The notes under the pieces are model-generated. The model saw nothing but the letters and a program-made list of their open reading frames with translations. It had not been told where the DNA came from and did no database searches. 13,587 nucleotides of DNA from Eubacteriales bacterium (GTDB taxonomy: Bacteria; Bacillota_A; Clostridia; Christensenellales; Aristaeellaceae): NCBI GenBank assembly GCA_030528845.1, contig JAUMYC010000049.1:1-13587 (forward strand), given 5' to 3'. Of the stretch, positions 6,423 through 13,074 are shown piece by piece. Made by a program: the position numbers and the translations under genes. Position 1 is the first letter of the stretch; each line of letters opens with the position of its first letter.

Positions 6423-7904
6423 ATGCGTATCGGTTTTGACAACGAGGAATATCTGCGCCTCCAATCGGAGCATATCCGCAAGCGTATCGAAGAATTCGGC
6501 GGTAAGCTCTACATGGAATTCGGCGGCAAGCTCTTCGATGATTATCATGCGTCGCGCGTCCTGCCCGGGTTTGAGCCGGACAGCAAGATCCGCATGCTGG
6601 CGCAGCTCAAGGACGACGTGGAGGTCGTCATCACCATCAACGCAAACGATATCGAGAAAAACAAGGTGCGCGGGGATCTGGGCATCGCCTATGACGAAGA
6701 TACCCTGCGCCTGATGGATAATTTCCGCAGCCTTGGCATTTATGTCGGCGGCGTCGTGGTCGCGCAGTATGCGGGGCAGAGCAGCGCGGACGCGTTCATC
6801 CGCAAGCTCGGCATGCTTGGCATCCGCGCCTATAAGCATTATCCCATCCCCGGCTATCCCTCCGACGTCAAGCGCATCGTCAGCGACGAGGGCTACGGCC
6901 GCAACGATTTCATCGAAACCACTCATTCTCTGGTGGTCGTGACTGCGCCCGGCCCGGGCAGCGGCAAGATGGCCACCTGTCTCTCGCAGCTTTATCACGA
7001 GCACAAGAGGGGAGTGCAGGCGGGCTACGCCAAGTTCGAGACCTTCCCGGTCTGGAATCTGCCCCTGCGGCACATGGTAAACCTGGCCTACGAGGCCGCC
7101 ACGGTCGACCTCAATGACGTCAATATGATCGACCCGTATCATCTGGAGGCCTATGGCCAGACTGCCGTCAATTATAACCGCGACGTGGAGATCTTCCCCG
7201 TGCTGCGCGCGATCTTCGAGCGCATTCAGGGCACCTGCCCGTATTCTTCGCCCACCGATATGGGAGTGAACATGCTCGGGCATTGCATCGCCAACGAAGA
7301 TGTTGTCATCGAAGCGGCGAAAAAAGAGATCGTCCGTCGCTACTATTCCGCACAGGTGGAGCAGCGCAAGGGCAACGGCGACAACGAGCAGGTGCAGAAG
7401 CTCGAACTGCTGATGAATCAGGCCGGCATCACTCCGGACGTCCTCCCGGAGATCAGCACCGCCCTTCTCAAGGCCGAGACCACCGGCGCTCCCGCAGCGG
7501 CCATGACGCTGCCCGACGGCACGATGGTCACCGGCAAGACGAGCGCACAGCTGGGCGCGGCGTCTTCGCTGCTGCTCAACGCGCTCAAGCACCTCGGCGG
7601 CATCAACAAAGAGCTCGACATCATCTCCTCGCAGATCCTCGAGCCCATCTGCCACCTCAAGACGGAGCATCTGGGCAACGCCAATCCGCGCCTGCATTCC
7701 GACGAAGTGCTCATCGCGCTGTCCATCTGCGCGGTGACCAACCCCGTGGCGGAGATCGCCATGCAGCAGCTGGAAAAGCTGGACGGGTGTGACGCGCATT
7801 TCACGGTCATCCTCTCCAGCGTCGACGAGCAGACGTTCAAAAAACTCGGCGTGAACGTGAGCTGCCAGCCCAGATACGAGCGCCAGCACCTCTATCACAA
7901 ATAA
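6423..7904 (+). CDS. UPF0371 / DUF1846 family protein
   Basis: 493 residues, the full length of this conserved family found in Firmicutes and other anaerobes. Family features are the N-terminal FGGKLYMEFGGKLFDDYHA (residues 25-43) with its doubled FGGKL, RVLPGFEPDSK, and a glycine-rich turn APGPGSGKMAT (175-185) resembling a nucleotide-binding loop and followed by CLSQLYHE. GTCPYSSPTDMGVN near residue 270 is another conserved block. A member has a solved structure, but to my knowledge no reaction is established; nucleotide binding is an inference from the P-loop-like segment. The ATG at 6423 follows AAAGGAG with a spacing of about 12 bases, slightly long. It is the only plus-strand gene in the window and faces the cdaA operon head-on, with a shared hairpin between. 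The cytoplasmic location follows from the absence of a signal or membrane helix. Confidence 0.9.
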   Translation: MRIGFDNEEYLRLQSEHIRKRIEEFGGKLYMEFGGKLFDDYHASRVLPGFEPDSKIRMLAQLKDDVEVVITINANDIEKNKVRGDLGIAYDEDTLRLMDNFRSLGIYVGGVVVAQYAGQSSADAFIRKLGMLGIRAYKHYPIPGYPSDVKRIVSDEGYGRNDFIETTHSLVVVTAPGPGSGKMATCLSQLYHEHKRGVQAGYAKFETFPVWNLPLRHMVNLAYEAATVDLNDVNMIDPYHLEAYGQTAVNYNRDVEIFPVLRAIFERIQGTCPYSSPTDMGVNMLGHCIANEDVVIEAAKKEIVRRYYSAQVEQRKGNGDNEQVQKLELLMNQAGITPDVLPEISTALLKAETTGAPAAAMTLPDGTMVTGKTSAQLGAASSLLLNALKHLGGINKELDIISSQILEPICHLKTEHLGNANPRLHSDEVLIALSICAVTNPVAEIAMQQLEKLDGCDAHFTVILSSVDEQTFKKLGVNVSCQPRYERQHLYHK

Positions 7905-7921
7905 ATCGCACAAAAACAAAC

Positions 7922-7957
7922 AACCGGCCTCCCGCAAAAGGGAAGCCGGTTTTCGTT
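7922..7957. terminator. bidirectional terminator between the DUF1846 gene and the cdaA operon
   Basis: AACCGGC (7922-7928) pairs with GCCGGTT (7945-7951), and after one mismatch TCCC pairs with GGGA around a short loop. On the plus strand it is followed by TTCGTTTAT, on the minus strand by GTTTGTTTTTG. It lies between the two converging stop codons, only 6 bases from the stop at 7957. Confidence 0.75.
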
Positions 7958-8172
7958 TATCCTCGTATATACCGCAGGTTCAGTTCTTTTGTAAGCTCGC
8001 GCAGTTCAACGCGCCCTTCGATGTACGGACGGTAGAGCTCCAGCGGGTCTCCCGCGCCGAACACACCGCAGCCGCTGCAGTTTTCGCAGCCGCCTCCGCC
8101 GCAGTTCATCGCCTCGAGCACGATCCTCTCGCGCTCTTCTCTCGTCGTGTCCTTGATCAGCAAGCTCTGCAT
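7957..8172 (-). CDS. small cysteine-cluster protein
   Basis: 71 residues from the ATG at 8172, chosen because AAAGGAGG lies 7 bases upstream (8180-8187). A longer frame upstream has no such site and would run into the preceding gene. The sequence begins MQSLLIKDTTREERERIV, followed by a cluster of four cysteines at 24, 29, 32 and 35 (C-x4-C-x2-C-x2-C) rich in glycine, then DPLELYRPYIEGRVELREL. I recognise the general pattern (LLIKDTT-x-EER, a cysteine knot and a YxxYI-(D/E)G segment) as a recurrent uncharacterised small protein of Clostridia, but I know no function for it. The cysteines could bind a metal ion or an Fe-S cluster, which is inference. It is the last gene of the cdaA operon, 40 bases behind the mannosyltransferase stop, with a terminator right after it. 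Confidence 0.75.
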   Translation of the reverse strand: MQSLLIKDTTREERERIVLEAMNCGGGGCENCSGCGVFGAGDPLELYRPYIEGRVELRELTKELNLRYIRG

Positions 8173-8212
8173 CGCTTCGCCTCCTTTCCCGGGCAGTATG
8201 CCCAGAGAAAGG

Positions 8213-9499
8213 TCAATACACTCCATGCCGGAAAACGAACATGCAGGCCATGAAGCCAAGCGCCAAGGCAGAAAGAACGCTCAGCGCGACGTCGAGCGAA
8301 CGTCTCTTTGCCCAGCTGCCCAGCGCGGGATAGAGGCAGTACATCCCGGAGACATATCTCGGGCCGCTGATGAGCCAAGTCGGCACGATGCTCATATACA
8401 TATATGCCCAGCCGTATGCCGCGTCGCCCGGGTTCATTCTGCGCCAACGCACGCAGAGCAGCACGATCGCGCCGTAAAGCGCTGCGATCGTGGGGATCCA
8501 CGTGCCCCACTGCATGTTCGGGTCATGCATGAGCGCATAGCGCACGATATAATCGAAGGTGTTCCAGAGCGTGCCCGTCGTATTGTGCCAGTGTTCCTCC
8601 TGATAGATCCAGAACTGGAAGGGATTGCCCGTGACGCGCCAGTTCAGAAGCAGATACGCCGCAACGCCCACGAGCACTGCGCAGCAGGCGAGAACGCGCA
8701 GCAGCACGCGGCGCGCGCCGAGTCGGCCTTCTTCTTTGTCCTGAGAGAGCATGCTGTAGAAGATGGGGATCGCCACGACGATGCCCATCAGCCTGCACGC
8801 CGCGCACATCGCGCCGCACAGCAGCGCAAGCGCATACTTTCTCCTTCGCGCCAGATACACCGCCGCCACCGTCAGCAGCAGGAACATCGATTCCGTGTAG
8901 GGGAGGGAAAGGAAGAAGGAGAGCGGGTTCAGAAACAGGAATTTCGTCGCGCGGCCCGCTGCAGCGCGGCCGAAATCCAACACCGCGAGCCGATACAGAA
9001 ACGCGCCTGCGGCTATCCCGCAAAGATTCGAGACCACGAACGCACTCAGCTCCGCGTTTCCCTGAAACAGCGGCAGCAGCATTCGGCAGACGAGCGGATA
9101 CATCGGGAAAAACACGATGTGAAAGCGCGGGTCGCCCTCATTCACATACCAATTCTCGATCAGCCCGATATAATGCGGCGCATCCCATTTGATCCAATGG
9201 CTCGGCATATTCGTCAGATACCAGTCGTACCCCGCAAGGCGCGCGTAGAGGAGCGCGACAACAAAAACAAACGCCCTGCTGACTGCAAACCAGAGCACAG
9301 AACAGAGCAGCGCATCGCGCCAGCTGCCTGCCGCCTTTTTCCCCGCGGGGCCTCCGGCCAGCTTCTGCCCGAGAGTCGAGGACGGCGCAAAGATCGTGCC
9401 GAAGTACCGCAGGAGCAAAATGACCAAAAGCACGAGCATCAGCGCGGAGCCGAACACCGCGCTGATGTAAGGGAGCATATTTTCGACTTGTCCGATCAT
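8213..9499 (-). CDS. PIG-V-like GT-C mannosyltransferase (polytopic membrane protein)
   Basis: 428 residues with about nine or ten hydrophobic segments. Landmarks of the PIG-V/GT76 branch of GT-C enzymes are WDAPHY (105-110) in the first outer loop, including the acidic residue expected near the active site, FFPMYPL (130-136), NPLSFFLSLPYTES (191-204) and ACRLMG (234-239) in the place of the usual S/T-R-x-T-G. Enzymes of this type use a polyprenyl-phosphate sugar, typically mannose, on the outer face of the membrane. The bacterial acceptor is unknown and could be a lipid or a surface protein. The ATG directly follows the TAG of the ATPase gene with no gap, so translation is probably coupled; GGATGG is the nearest ribosome site. 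An acidic or charged catalytic role for D106 is inferred from the family. Confidence 0.82.
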   Translation of the reverse strand: MIGQVENMLPYISAVFGSALMLVLLVILLLRYFGTIFAPSSTLGQKLAGGPAGKKAAGSWRDALLCSVLWFAVSRAFVFVVALLYARLAGYDWYLTNMPSHWIKWDAPHYIGLIENWYVNEGDPRFHIVFFPMYPLVCRMLLPLFQGNAELSAFVVSNLCGIAAGAFLYRLAVLDFGRAAAGRATKFLFLNPLSFFLSLPYTESMFLLLTVAAVYLARRRKYALALLCGAMCAACRLMGIVVAIPIFYSMLSQDKEEGRLGARRVLLRVLACCAVLVGVAAYLLLNWRVTGNPFQFWIYQEEHWHNTTGTLWNTFDYIVRYALMHDPNMQWGTWIPTIAALYGAIVLLCVRWRRMNPGDAAYGWAYMYMSIVPTWLISGPRYVSGMYCLYPALGSWAKRRSLDVALSVLSALALGFMACMFVFRHGVY

Positions 9500-10201
9500 C
9501 TACATTTCCATCCATTCCGGTTTAAGATATCTCCTGATGGGGAACAGGGGAGGCATATCGACAAGAGCGGCAGGGTCCACCCCTTCGCCGACACACACGC
9601 ACGCGACGGGCAGGCCGAGCTGCGCGGCCGCTTCGCGCACGACTGCATAGCCTTCTAATATGTCAGCCGGGCGCGTCGTGTCGCCCAGATTCGCGTTGCA
9701 GATCAACGCGTCCGGCGTCATGCGCGCCCGGCGCGCGATCGCATGATACATTTGCACGATCTGCTCCACGCTCTCCGAGCGGGGCCGGAAAGGGTTCACG
9801 ACCATGTAGAAAAGCTTGTCCGCCACGGAAAACTGCGGTGCAAACCCGCCCAGCGCAGCAGCGCCTGCATCGTCGCCGCCCACGTCAAAAATGACTCGCC
9901 CTGTTTCCCGGGCGAACACGCCCTGGATCTGCGGCGGGAGGGAGGGAATGTCCACGGAGGTGTTGGCATAAATGGGCTTGAGCAGTTCCACGCCGTGCTC
10001 CTCAAGCAGCGCTGCCTGTTCTGCGCTTCTGAAAAACGGATTGACGATATCGAGATCGACCAGCGTCACGTCGCCGCACTCTTTGCGAAGGCGCAGCGCC
10101 ATATTGAGCGCGATCTCCGTCTTTCCGCTGCCGTAATGCCCGGCGATCACGATCACGCGATTGCTGGGCAGCGCATATTCAATCAGACCATTCGATCTCA
10201 T
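9500..10201 (-). CDS. MinD/ParA-like P-loop ATPase
   Basis: 233 residues, an orphan SIMIBI-class ATPase. The Walker A is GHYGSGKT (21-28), which lacks the N-terminal lysine of the deviant MinD/ParA form (KGGxGKT). A conserved LVDLDIVNPFFRS (47-59) follows in switch I, and VIFDVGGDDAGA (103-114) is the Walker B with D106. CNANL (168-172) resembles the NKxD-like specificity region. No membrane helix or C-terminal amphipathic targeting helix is obvious. The ATG at 10201 lies 23 bases inside the end of the preceding gene, and a GGGAGA site sits about 13 bases upstream, so translational coupling is likely. Its location between a membrane protein and a membrane glycosyltransferase suggests that it services one of them, but this is inference. 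Annotations for relatives vary between CobQ/CobB-like and ATP-binding protein. Confidence 0.75.
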   Translation of the reverse strand: MRSNGLIEYALPSNRVIVIAGHYGSGKTEIALNMALRLRKECGDVTLVDLDIVNPFFRSAEQAALLEEHGVELLKPIYANTSVDIPSLPPQIQGVFARETGRVIFDVGGDDAGAAALGGFAPQFSVADKLFYMVVNPFRPRSESVEQIVQMYHAIARRARMTPDALICNANLGDTTRPADILEGYAVVREAAAQLGLPVACVCVGEGVDPAALVDMPPLFPIRRYLKPEWMEM

Positions 10202-10745
10202 CTTTTTTCGGTTTCTCCCTGTCTGGCTTTACTTGCGCACGCGGCGCTTTCTGAATGTACTGCTGCACCGAAACGCCGACGAGCGCCTCACGCGCCTGCG
10301 GCGCGTTTTGCTTGGCTCCGCTTATGGCGGGGGATACGACGTCGAAGAGCTCGTCTTCCTCAAAAAACTCGGCCTGCGGCTGCGGGGCTTCTCTGCCCGG
10401 GATGGCCTTGCCGGTGAAGCGCGGAGCCTGCGGCCGCCCGGCGACGGAGGCAGGCTGCTTTGCGCGGGCGGGCGGTTCTTTTGTGTCGTCGAGCACGCGC
10501 CGCTTCTTCCCAAACCAGAGCCAATAGGGGCGCCAGCGGATCAGCCAGACCAGCCAGTCCACCACGACTCCGACAATAACCAACACCAGCACGAGCCGGA
10601 ACCAGTTTGCGGAAAACCAGCCGAGAAAGCTGCGCCCGGCCGAGCCGTCGCCAAGGCTGATCAGCCGCCAGATCCAGTCGGTAAGCCCGCGGATCCAGCC
10701 GAGCATGAGCGTGATCAGCACATCGGCATAATAGGTGTTAAACAA
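10179..10745 (-). CDS. single-pass membrane protein with a charged, proline-rich tail; not recognised
   Basis: 188 residues. The first 45 are moderately hydrophobic and rich in tryptophan (WIRGLTDWIWRLI). A clear membrane helix follows at about 48-69 (LVLVLVIVGVVVDWLVWLI), then RWRPYWLWFGKKRR, a basic segment that by the positive-inside rule places the rest of the protein (about 80-188) in the cytoplasm. That tail is low in hydrophobics, rich in Pro, Ala, Gln, Lys and Glu, and probably disordered. It contains one acidic patch, FFEEDELFDVV, and ends in KPKKDEIEWSD. The start is TTG with GAGGG about 8 bases upstream. It is 23 bases behind cdaR and overlaps the ATPase gene, so it belongs to the operon. 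I recognise no family. A membrane anchor or docking platform for the ATPase is a reasonable guess only. Confidence 0.7.
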   Translation of the reverse strand: MFNTYYADVLITLMLGWIRGLTDWIWRLISLGDGSAGRSFLGWFSANWFRLVLVLVIVGVVVDWLVWLIRWRPYWLWFGKKRRVLDDTKEPPARAKQPASVAGRPQAPRFTGKAIPGREAPQPQAEFFEEDELFDVVSPAISGAKQNAPQAREALVGVSVQQYIQKAPRAQVKPDREKPKKDEIEWSD

Positions 10746-10768
10746 GTTTCATCCCTCTTTTCCGGGGA

Positions 10769-12055
10769 TCATTCCAGGCGCACCGTGACTTCCGAGGGGG
10801 CCGCAGTGCAGACGATGTCCGGTCTGCTGCCTACGACCACATATACCGGGATGTCATATTCGCCCAATTCGAGGCCTGTCAGATCGACGGTCGCGATGAT
10901 ATCCTCCGCCGTGAGCGCCTCCACCTGCGTGTACGGGCCCGTGACCACGACGGAGATGGTGTCACTCAGAGCGGTCGCGGAAATGGCGTCGGAATGGTTG
11001 ACAAAAGACACCGGGATATTGTCAAACTTGCGCGTAGTGTCGATCTCCGCGATGCTGATGTTGACCACGGCCTGATCGGTGGAGATATACTTCAGGCCCG
11101 TCAGCCCGCTCAAGCGCACTGTCCTTGCAAAGGAGGAAGTGCGGTAAGAGACGTCCACCTTGCTGTAAGAGAGGCTGTCGATCGTGTCGAGCAGCGACTG
11201 CTCCGCCGCAATGACCGCCGCAGCAGGGGAGATCTCCACGCCGACGATCTCGTAGCCCGTGGGCAGGGAACCTGTCAGCACGTCCTTCGGGTCGTTCAAG
11301 ATCGGCACCGTCTTGGTCGGATACACGTCCAGATATACCATAATCGAAGAAGTCGAGCAGGTCAGCGGCATGTCGATCGCCTCTCCCGAGGAAGAGCGCA
11401 GAGTGAACTGCTCCGCGCGGACATAGGACGAGCTGATCTGCGAAACGTCCAGCACGATATCCGCAGAGGAGACCGTCTGCACCACAGAAGCGGGCCCGCT
11501 GACCGTCACCTGCGTCGGGTTCATGCGCGTGCTGTACCAATAGGAAGCGCTGTCCATCCCCGTCAGCGTCACATTCACGGGAACATAGCGCTCCACCAGT
11601 TCTTCCACTTCCACTTCGATAAACTCCGGCCAGAGCTGCACGACCTCGCCGTATACGGAGGTGCCCTTGAGGTTGAGCATATGCGTGCCCGTTGTGCGGA
11701 TCTGCGTCAGATCCAGCTCCGCGCGAACATTGGTATCCTGTACAAGGCCGAAGCTCGACTGCGATACGTTCACCCTCGCGCTGATCTCCTCGAGCTCGGA
11801 GGCGGTATCCGTCAAAAGAGCGAGGTTTCTGCCCGTCAAGACCGATTGCCCCGTCACGTTCAGGTCAATATCTTCGATGACCTTGCTGCGCGTGATGCTG
11901 GGGTTTGTAGTAATAACATAGCTCCAGAGAAACAGGGCGCCCAGAAAACTCAGGAGCTTCAGCCCGATATTATGCGAAACGACGCCGCGCACGGCGCGCC
12001 AGACCTTATTCAGATCCGAAAGCAGGCGCTCCTTGTTCCATTCAGGTCTTTTCAC
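10769..12055 (-). CDS. cdaR: CdaR, YbbR-domain regulator of CdaA
   Basis: 428 residues. A short basic cytoplasmic N-terminus (MKRPEWNKERLL) precedes one membrane helix at about 29-48 (IGLKLLSFLGALFLWSYVI). The outside part follows, made of about four YbbR repeats with boundaries near 52-150, 153-242, 245-337 and 338-428. Each repeat ends in a strand such as EFIEVEVEE, SSIMVYLDV, QAVVNISIAEI and PSEVTVRLE. In characterised Firmicutes CdaR binds CdaA and modulates c-di-AMP synthesis. The start is GTG at 12055, with AGGAGG about 8 bases upstream, overlapping the end of cdaA by 14 bases, a classic coupling arrangement. The length and repeat number fit the family. No unusual features are seen apart from the absence of glmM behind it. 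Confidence 0.9.
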   Translation of the reverse strand: MKRPEWNKERLLSDLNKVWRAVRGVVSHNIGLKLLSFLGALFLWSYVITTNPSITRSKVIEDIDLNVTGQSVLTGRNLALLTDTASELEEISARVNVSQSSFGLVQDTNVRAELDLTQIRTTGTHMLNLKGTSVYGEVVQLWPEFIEVEVEELVERYVPVNVTLTGMDSASYWYSTRMNPTQVTVSGPASVVQTVSSADIVLDVSQISSSYVRAEQFTLRSSSGEAIDMPLTCSTSSIMVYLDVYPTKTVPILNDPKDVLTGSLPTGYEIVGVEISPAAAVIAAEQSLLDTIDSLSYSKVDVSYRTSSFARTVRLSGLTGLKYISTDQAVVNISIAEIDTTRKFDNIPVSFVNHSDAISATALSDTISVVVTGPYTQVEALTAEDIIATVDLTGLELGEYDIPVYVVVGSRPDIVCTAAPSEVTVRLE

Positions 12056-12926
12056 TCCCGGAGCCTCCTTTCGGCCTGAGCAGCGCCTTCAGGCCGCTCT
12101 CCGTCTTTTTTTCGTTCAGGAAAGCACTGCTCAGCAGCGCCTTGAGCGATTTCTCGTCCAGATAGCGGGTCAGCTTGCCGTCCCGCGCAGCGGAGATGAT
12201 GCCCGTTTCCTCCGAGACGATCAGCGAGATGGAGTCTGCCGTCTCGCTCACGCCCAGCGCGGCGCGATGCCTCGTGCCCAGATCGCGGCTGATGCCGCTG
12301 TCGGCAGAGAGCTGCAGGATGCAGGCCGCCGCAACGATCCTGTCGCCGCGGATGACCACTGCGCCGTCGTGCAGGGGAGTGTTCGGTTCAAAGATATTCT
12401 CCAGAAGCGGCGCGGAGATCTCCGCGTCGAGCGTCGTGCCGCTTTCAATGACGTCCTGCAGGCCGGTCGAGCGCTCCATGACGATCAGCGCGCCCACCTT
12501 GCGCCTCGAAAGGCGCACGCAGGCCGTCACCAGCTCGTCGATCTTCTTTTCGGTGGTCTGCGCGGCGGCGGGGCCTATCCGGAAAAACGGCATATTGGTC
12601 CACCGCTGGCGGCCGATCTGCTCGAGCGCGCGGCGCACTTCCGGCTGGAAGACGATGATCAGCAGCAGTACGCCGATGCTGATGACCTGCTGCAGCAGCC
12701 AGTTGATGGCGTTGAACTGCAGGATCTCGCTCAGCCACGTCACCATCAGCACCATCACGATGCCGCGGATGACGCTGTTTGCGCGCGTGGTCATCAGCCT
12801 CTTGAGCAGCTGATAGATCACCAGCGCGATGATGAAAATATCGACAAAGGTATGCCAGTCCGGCTGGAGGAACAGGTTGTATAAGAGGCTTTTGATTTGC
12901 TCGGCCCAGTTTGCAAGAAGCGCCAA
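12042..12926 (-). CDS. cdaA: CdaA, membrane diadenylate cyclase
   Basis: Makes cyclic di-AMP from two ATP. It has 294 residues when read from the TTG at 12926, which I prefer because GGAGGG (12933-12938) lies 7 bases upstream. The frame is open further upstream to another TTG at 12983, but no ribosome site precedes that one. Three membrane helices occupy about 26-42, 52-68 and 76-94. The DAC domain (about 120-260) has both signature motifs: DGAVVI (187-192), whose aspartate binds metal, and GTRHRAALG (217-225), which contacts the ATP phosphates. VSEETGIISAARDG (237-250) is the usual closing strand. A polar tail rich in Lys, Gly and Ser (about 271-294) follows the domain. First gene of the operon. 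I found no convincing promoter in the 148 bases before it. Confidence 0.95.
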   Translation of the reverse strand: MALLANWAEQIKSLLYNLFLQPDWHTFVDIFIIALVIYQLLKRLMTTRANSVIRGIVMVLMVTWLSEILQFNAINWLLQQVISIGVLLLIIVFQPEVRRALEQIGRQRWTNMPFFRIGPAAAQTTEKKIDELVTACVRLSRRKVGALIVMERSTGLQDVIESGTTLDAEISAPLLENIFEPNTPLHDGAVVIRGDRIVAAACILQLSADSGISRDLGTRHRAALGVSETADSISLIVSEETGIISAARDGKLTRYLDEKSLKALLSSAFLNEKKTESGLKALLRPKGGSGSEKT

Positions 12927-12932
12927 GGCAAT

Positions 12933-12938
12933 CCCTCC
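12933..12938 (-). promoter_or_regulatory. ribosome binding site deciding the TTG start of cdaA
   Basis: GGAGGG stands 7 bases before TTG 12926. This makes CdaA start 19 residues inside the longest open frame and places the first membrane helix about 25 residues from the N-terminus, as usual for CdaA. Confidence 0.65.
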
Positions 12939-12956
12939 GGTTTCTCTATCGTCAAC

Positions 12957-12972
12957 GCCGGCGCATGCCGGC
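12957..12972. other. small GC hairpin in the cdaA leader region
   Basis: GCCGGC is repeated on either side of a 4-base GCAT loop and can form a 6-bp all-GC stem. It lies about 30 bases before the cdaA start. It has no T-run on either strand. The whole region 12927-13074 otherwise shows no clear promoter. Confidence 0.35.
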
Positions 12973-13027
12973 AGAACGTTCAAAATTCAGTCGTTTTATT
13001 CGTATGGATACTATGGGTAGACGCATT

Positions 13028-13058
13028 CGGGCGGCGCAGGGTTCCTGACAGCCGCCCG
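13028..13058 (-). other. strong hairpin behind the acetyltransferase gene
   Basis: CGGGCGGC (13028-13035) pairs with GCCGCCCG (13051-13058), and CAGG with CCTG further in, around GTT. On the minus strand a run of seven T (13066-13072 on the plus strand as A) precedes rather than follows the stem, so it does not have the order of an intrinsic terminator. Confidence 0.5.
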
Positions 13059-13074
13059 GCGTTGCAAAAAAACT

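Noticed and set aside
6490..6536. Near-perfect direct repeat of about 19 bases (GAATTCGGCGG-x-AAGCTCT twice)
   Set aside because: It encodes the doubled FGGKL that is a conserved feature of the DUF1846 family, so it is coding conservation and not a DNA element.
6378..7937. A 519-residue open frame on the minus strand, longer than the plus-strand gene it covers
   Set aside because: It is antisense to the DUF1846 gene, has His/Asp/Ala-rich composition typical of a GC-rich shadow frame, no family motif and no ribosome site. The plus-strand product is a recognised full-length family member.
7957..8259. A 100-residue version of the small cysteine protein starting at 8259
   Set aside because: The upstream 29 residues overlap the transferase gene, have no ribosome site and look unlike the rest. 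The ATG at 8172 has AAAGGAGG at ideal spacing.
8147..9658. A 503-residue plus-strand open frame antisense to the mannosyltransferase
   Set aside because: Its composition is dominated by Arg, His and Gln with no hydrophobic core pattern. The opposite strand codes a membrane protein with family motifs.
12042..12983. A longer CdaA starting at the TTG at 12983
   Set aside because: No ribosome site precedes it, it would add 19 atypical residues, and the stretch contains a GC hairpin; the TTG at 12926 has GGAGGG at 7 bases.
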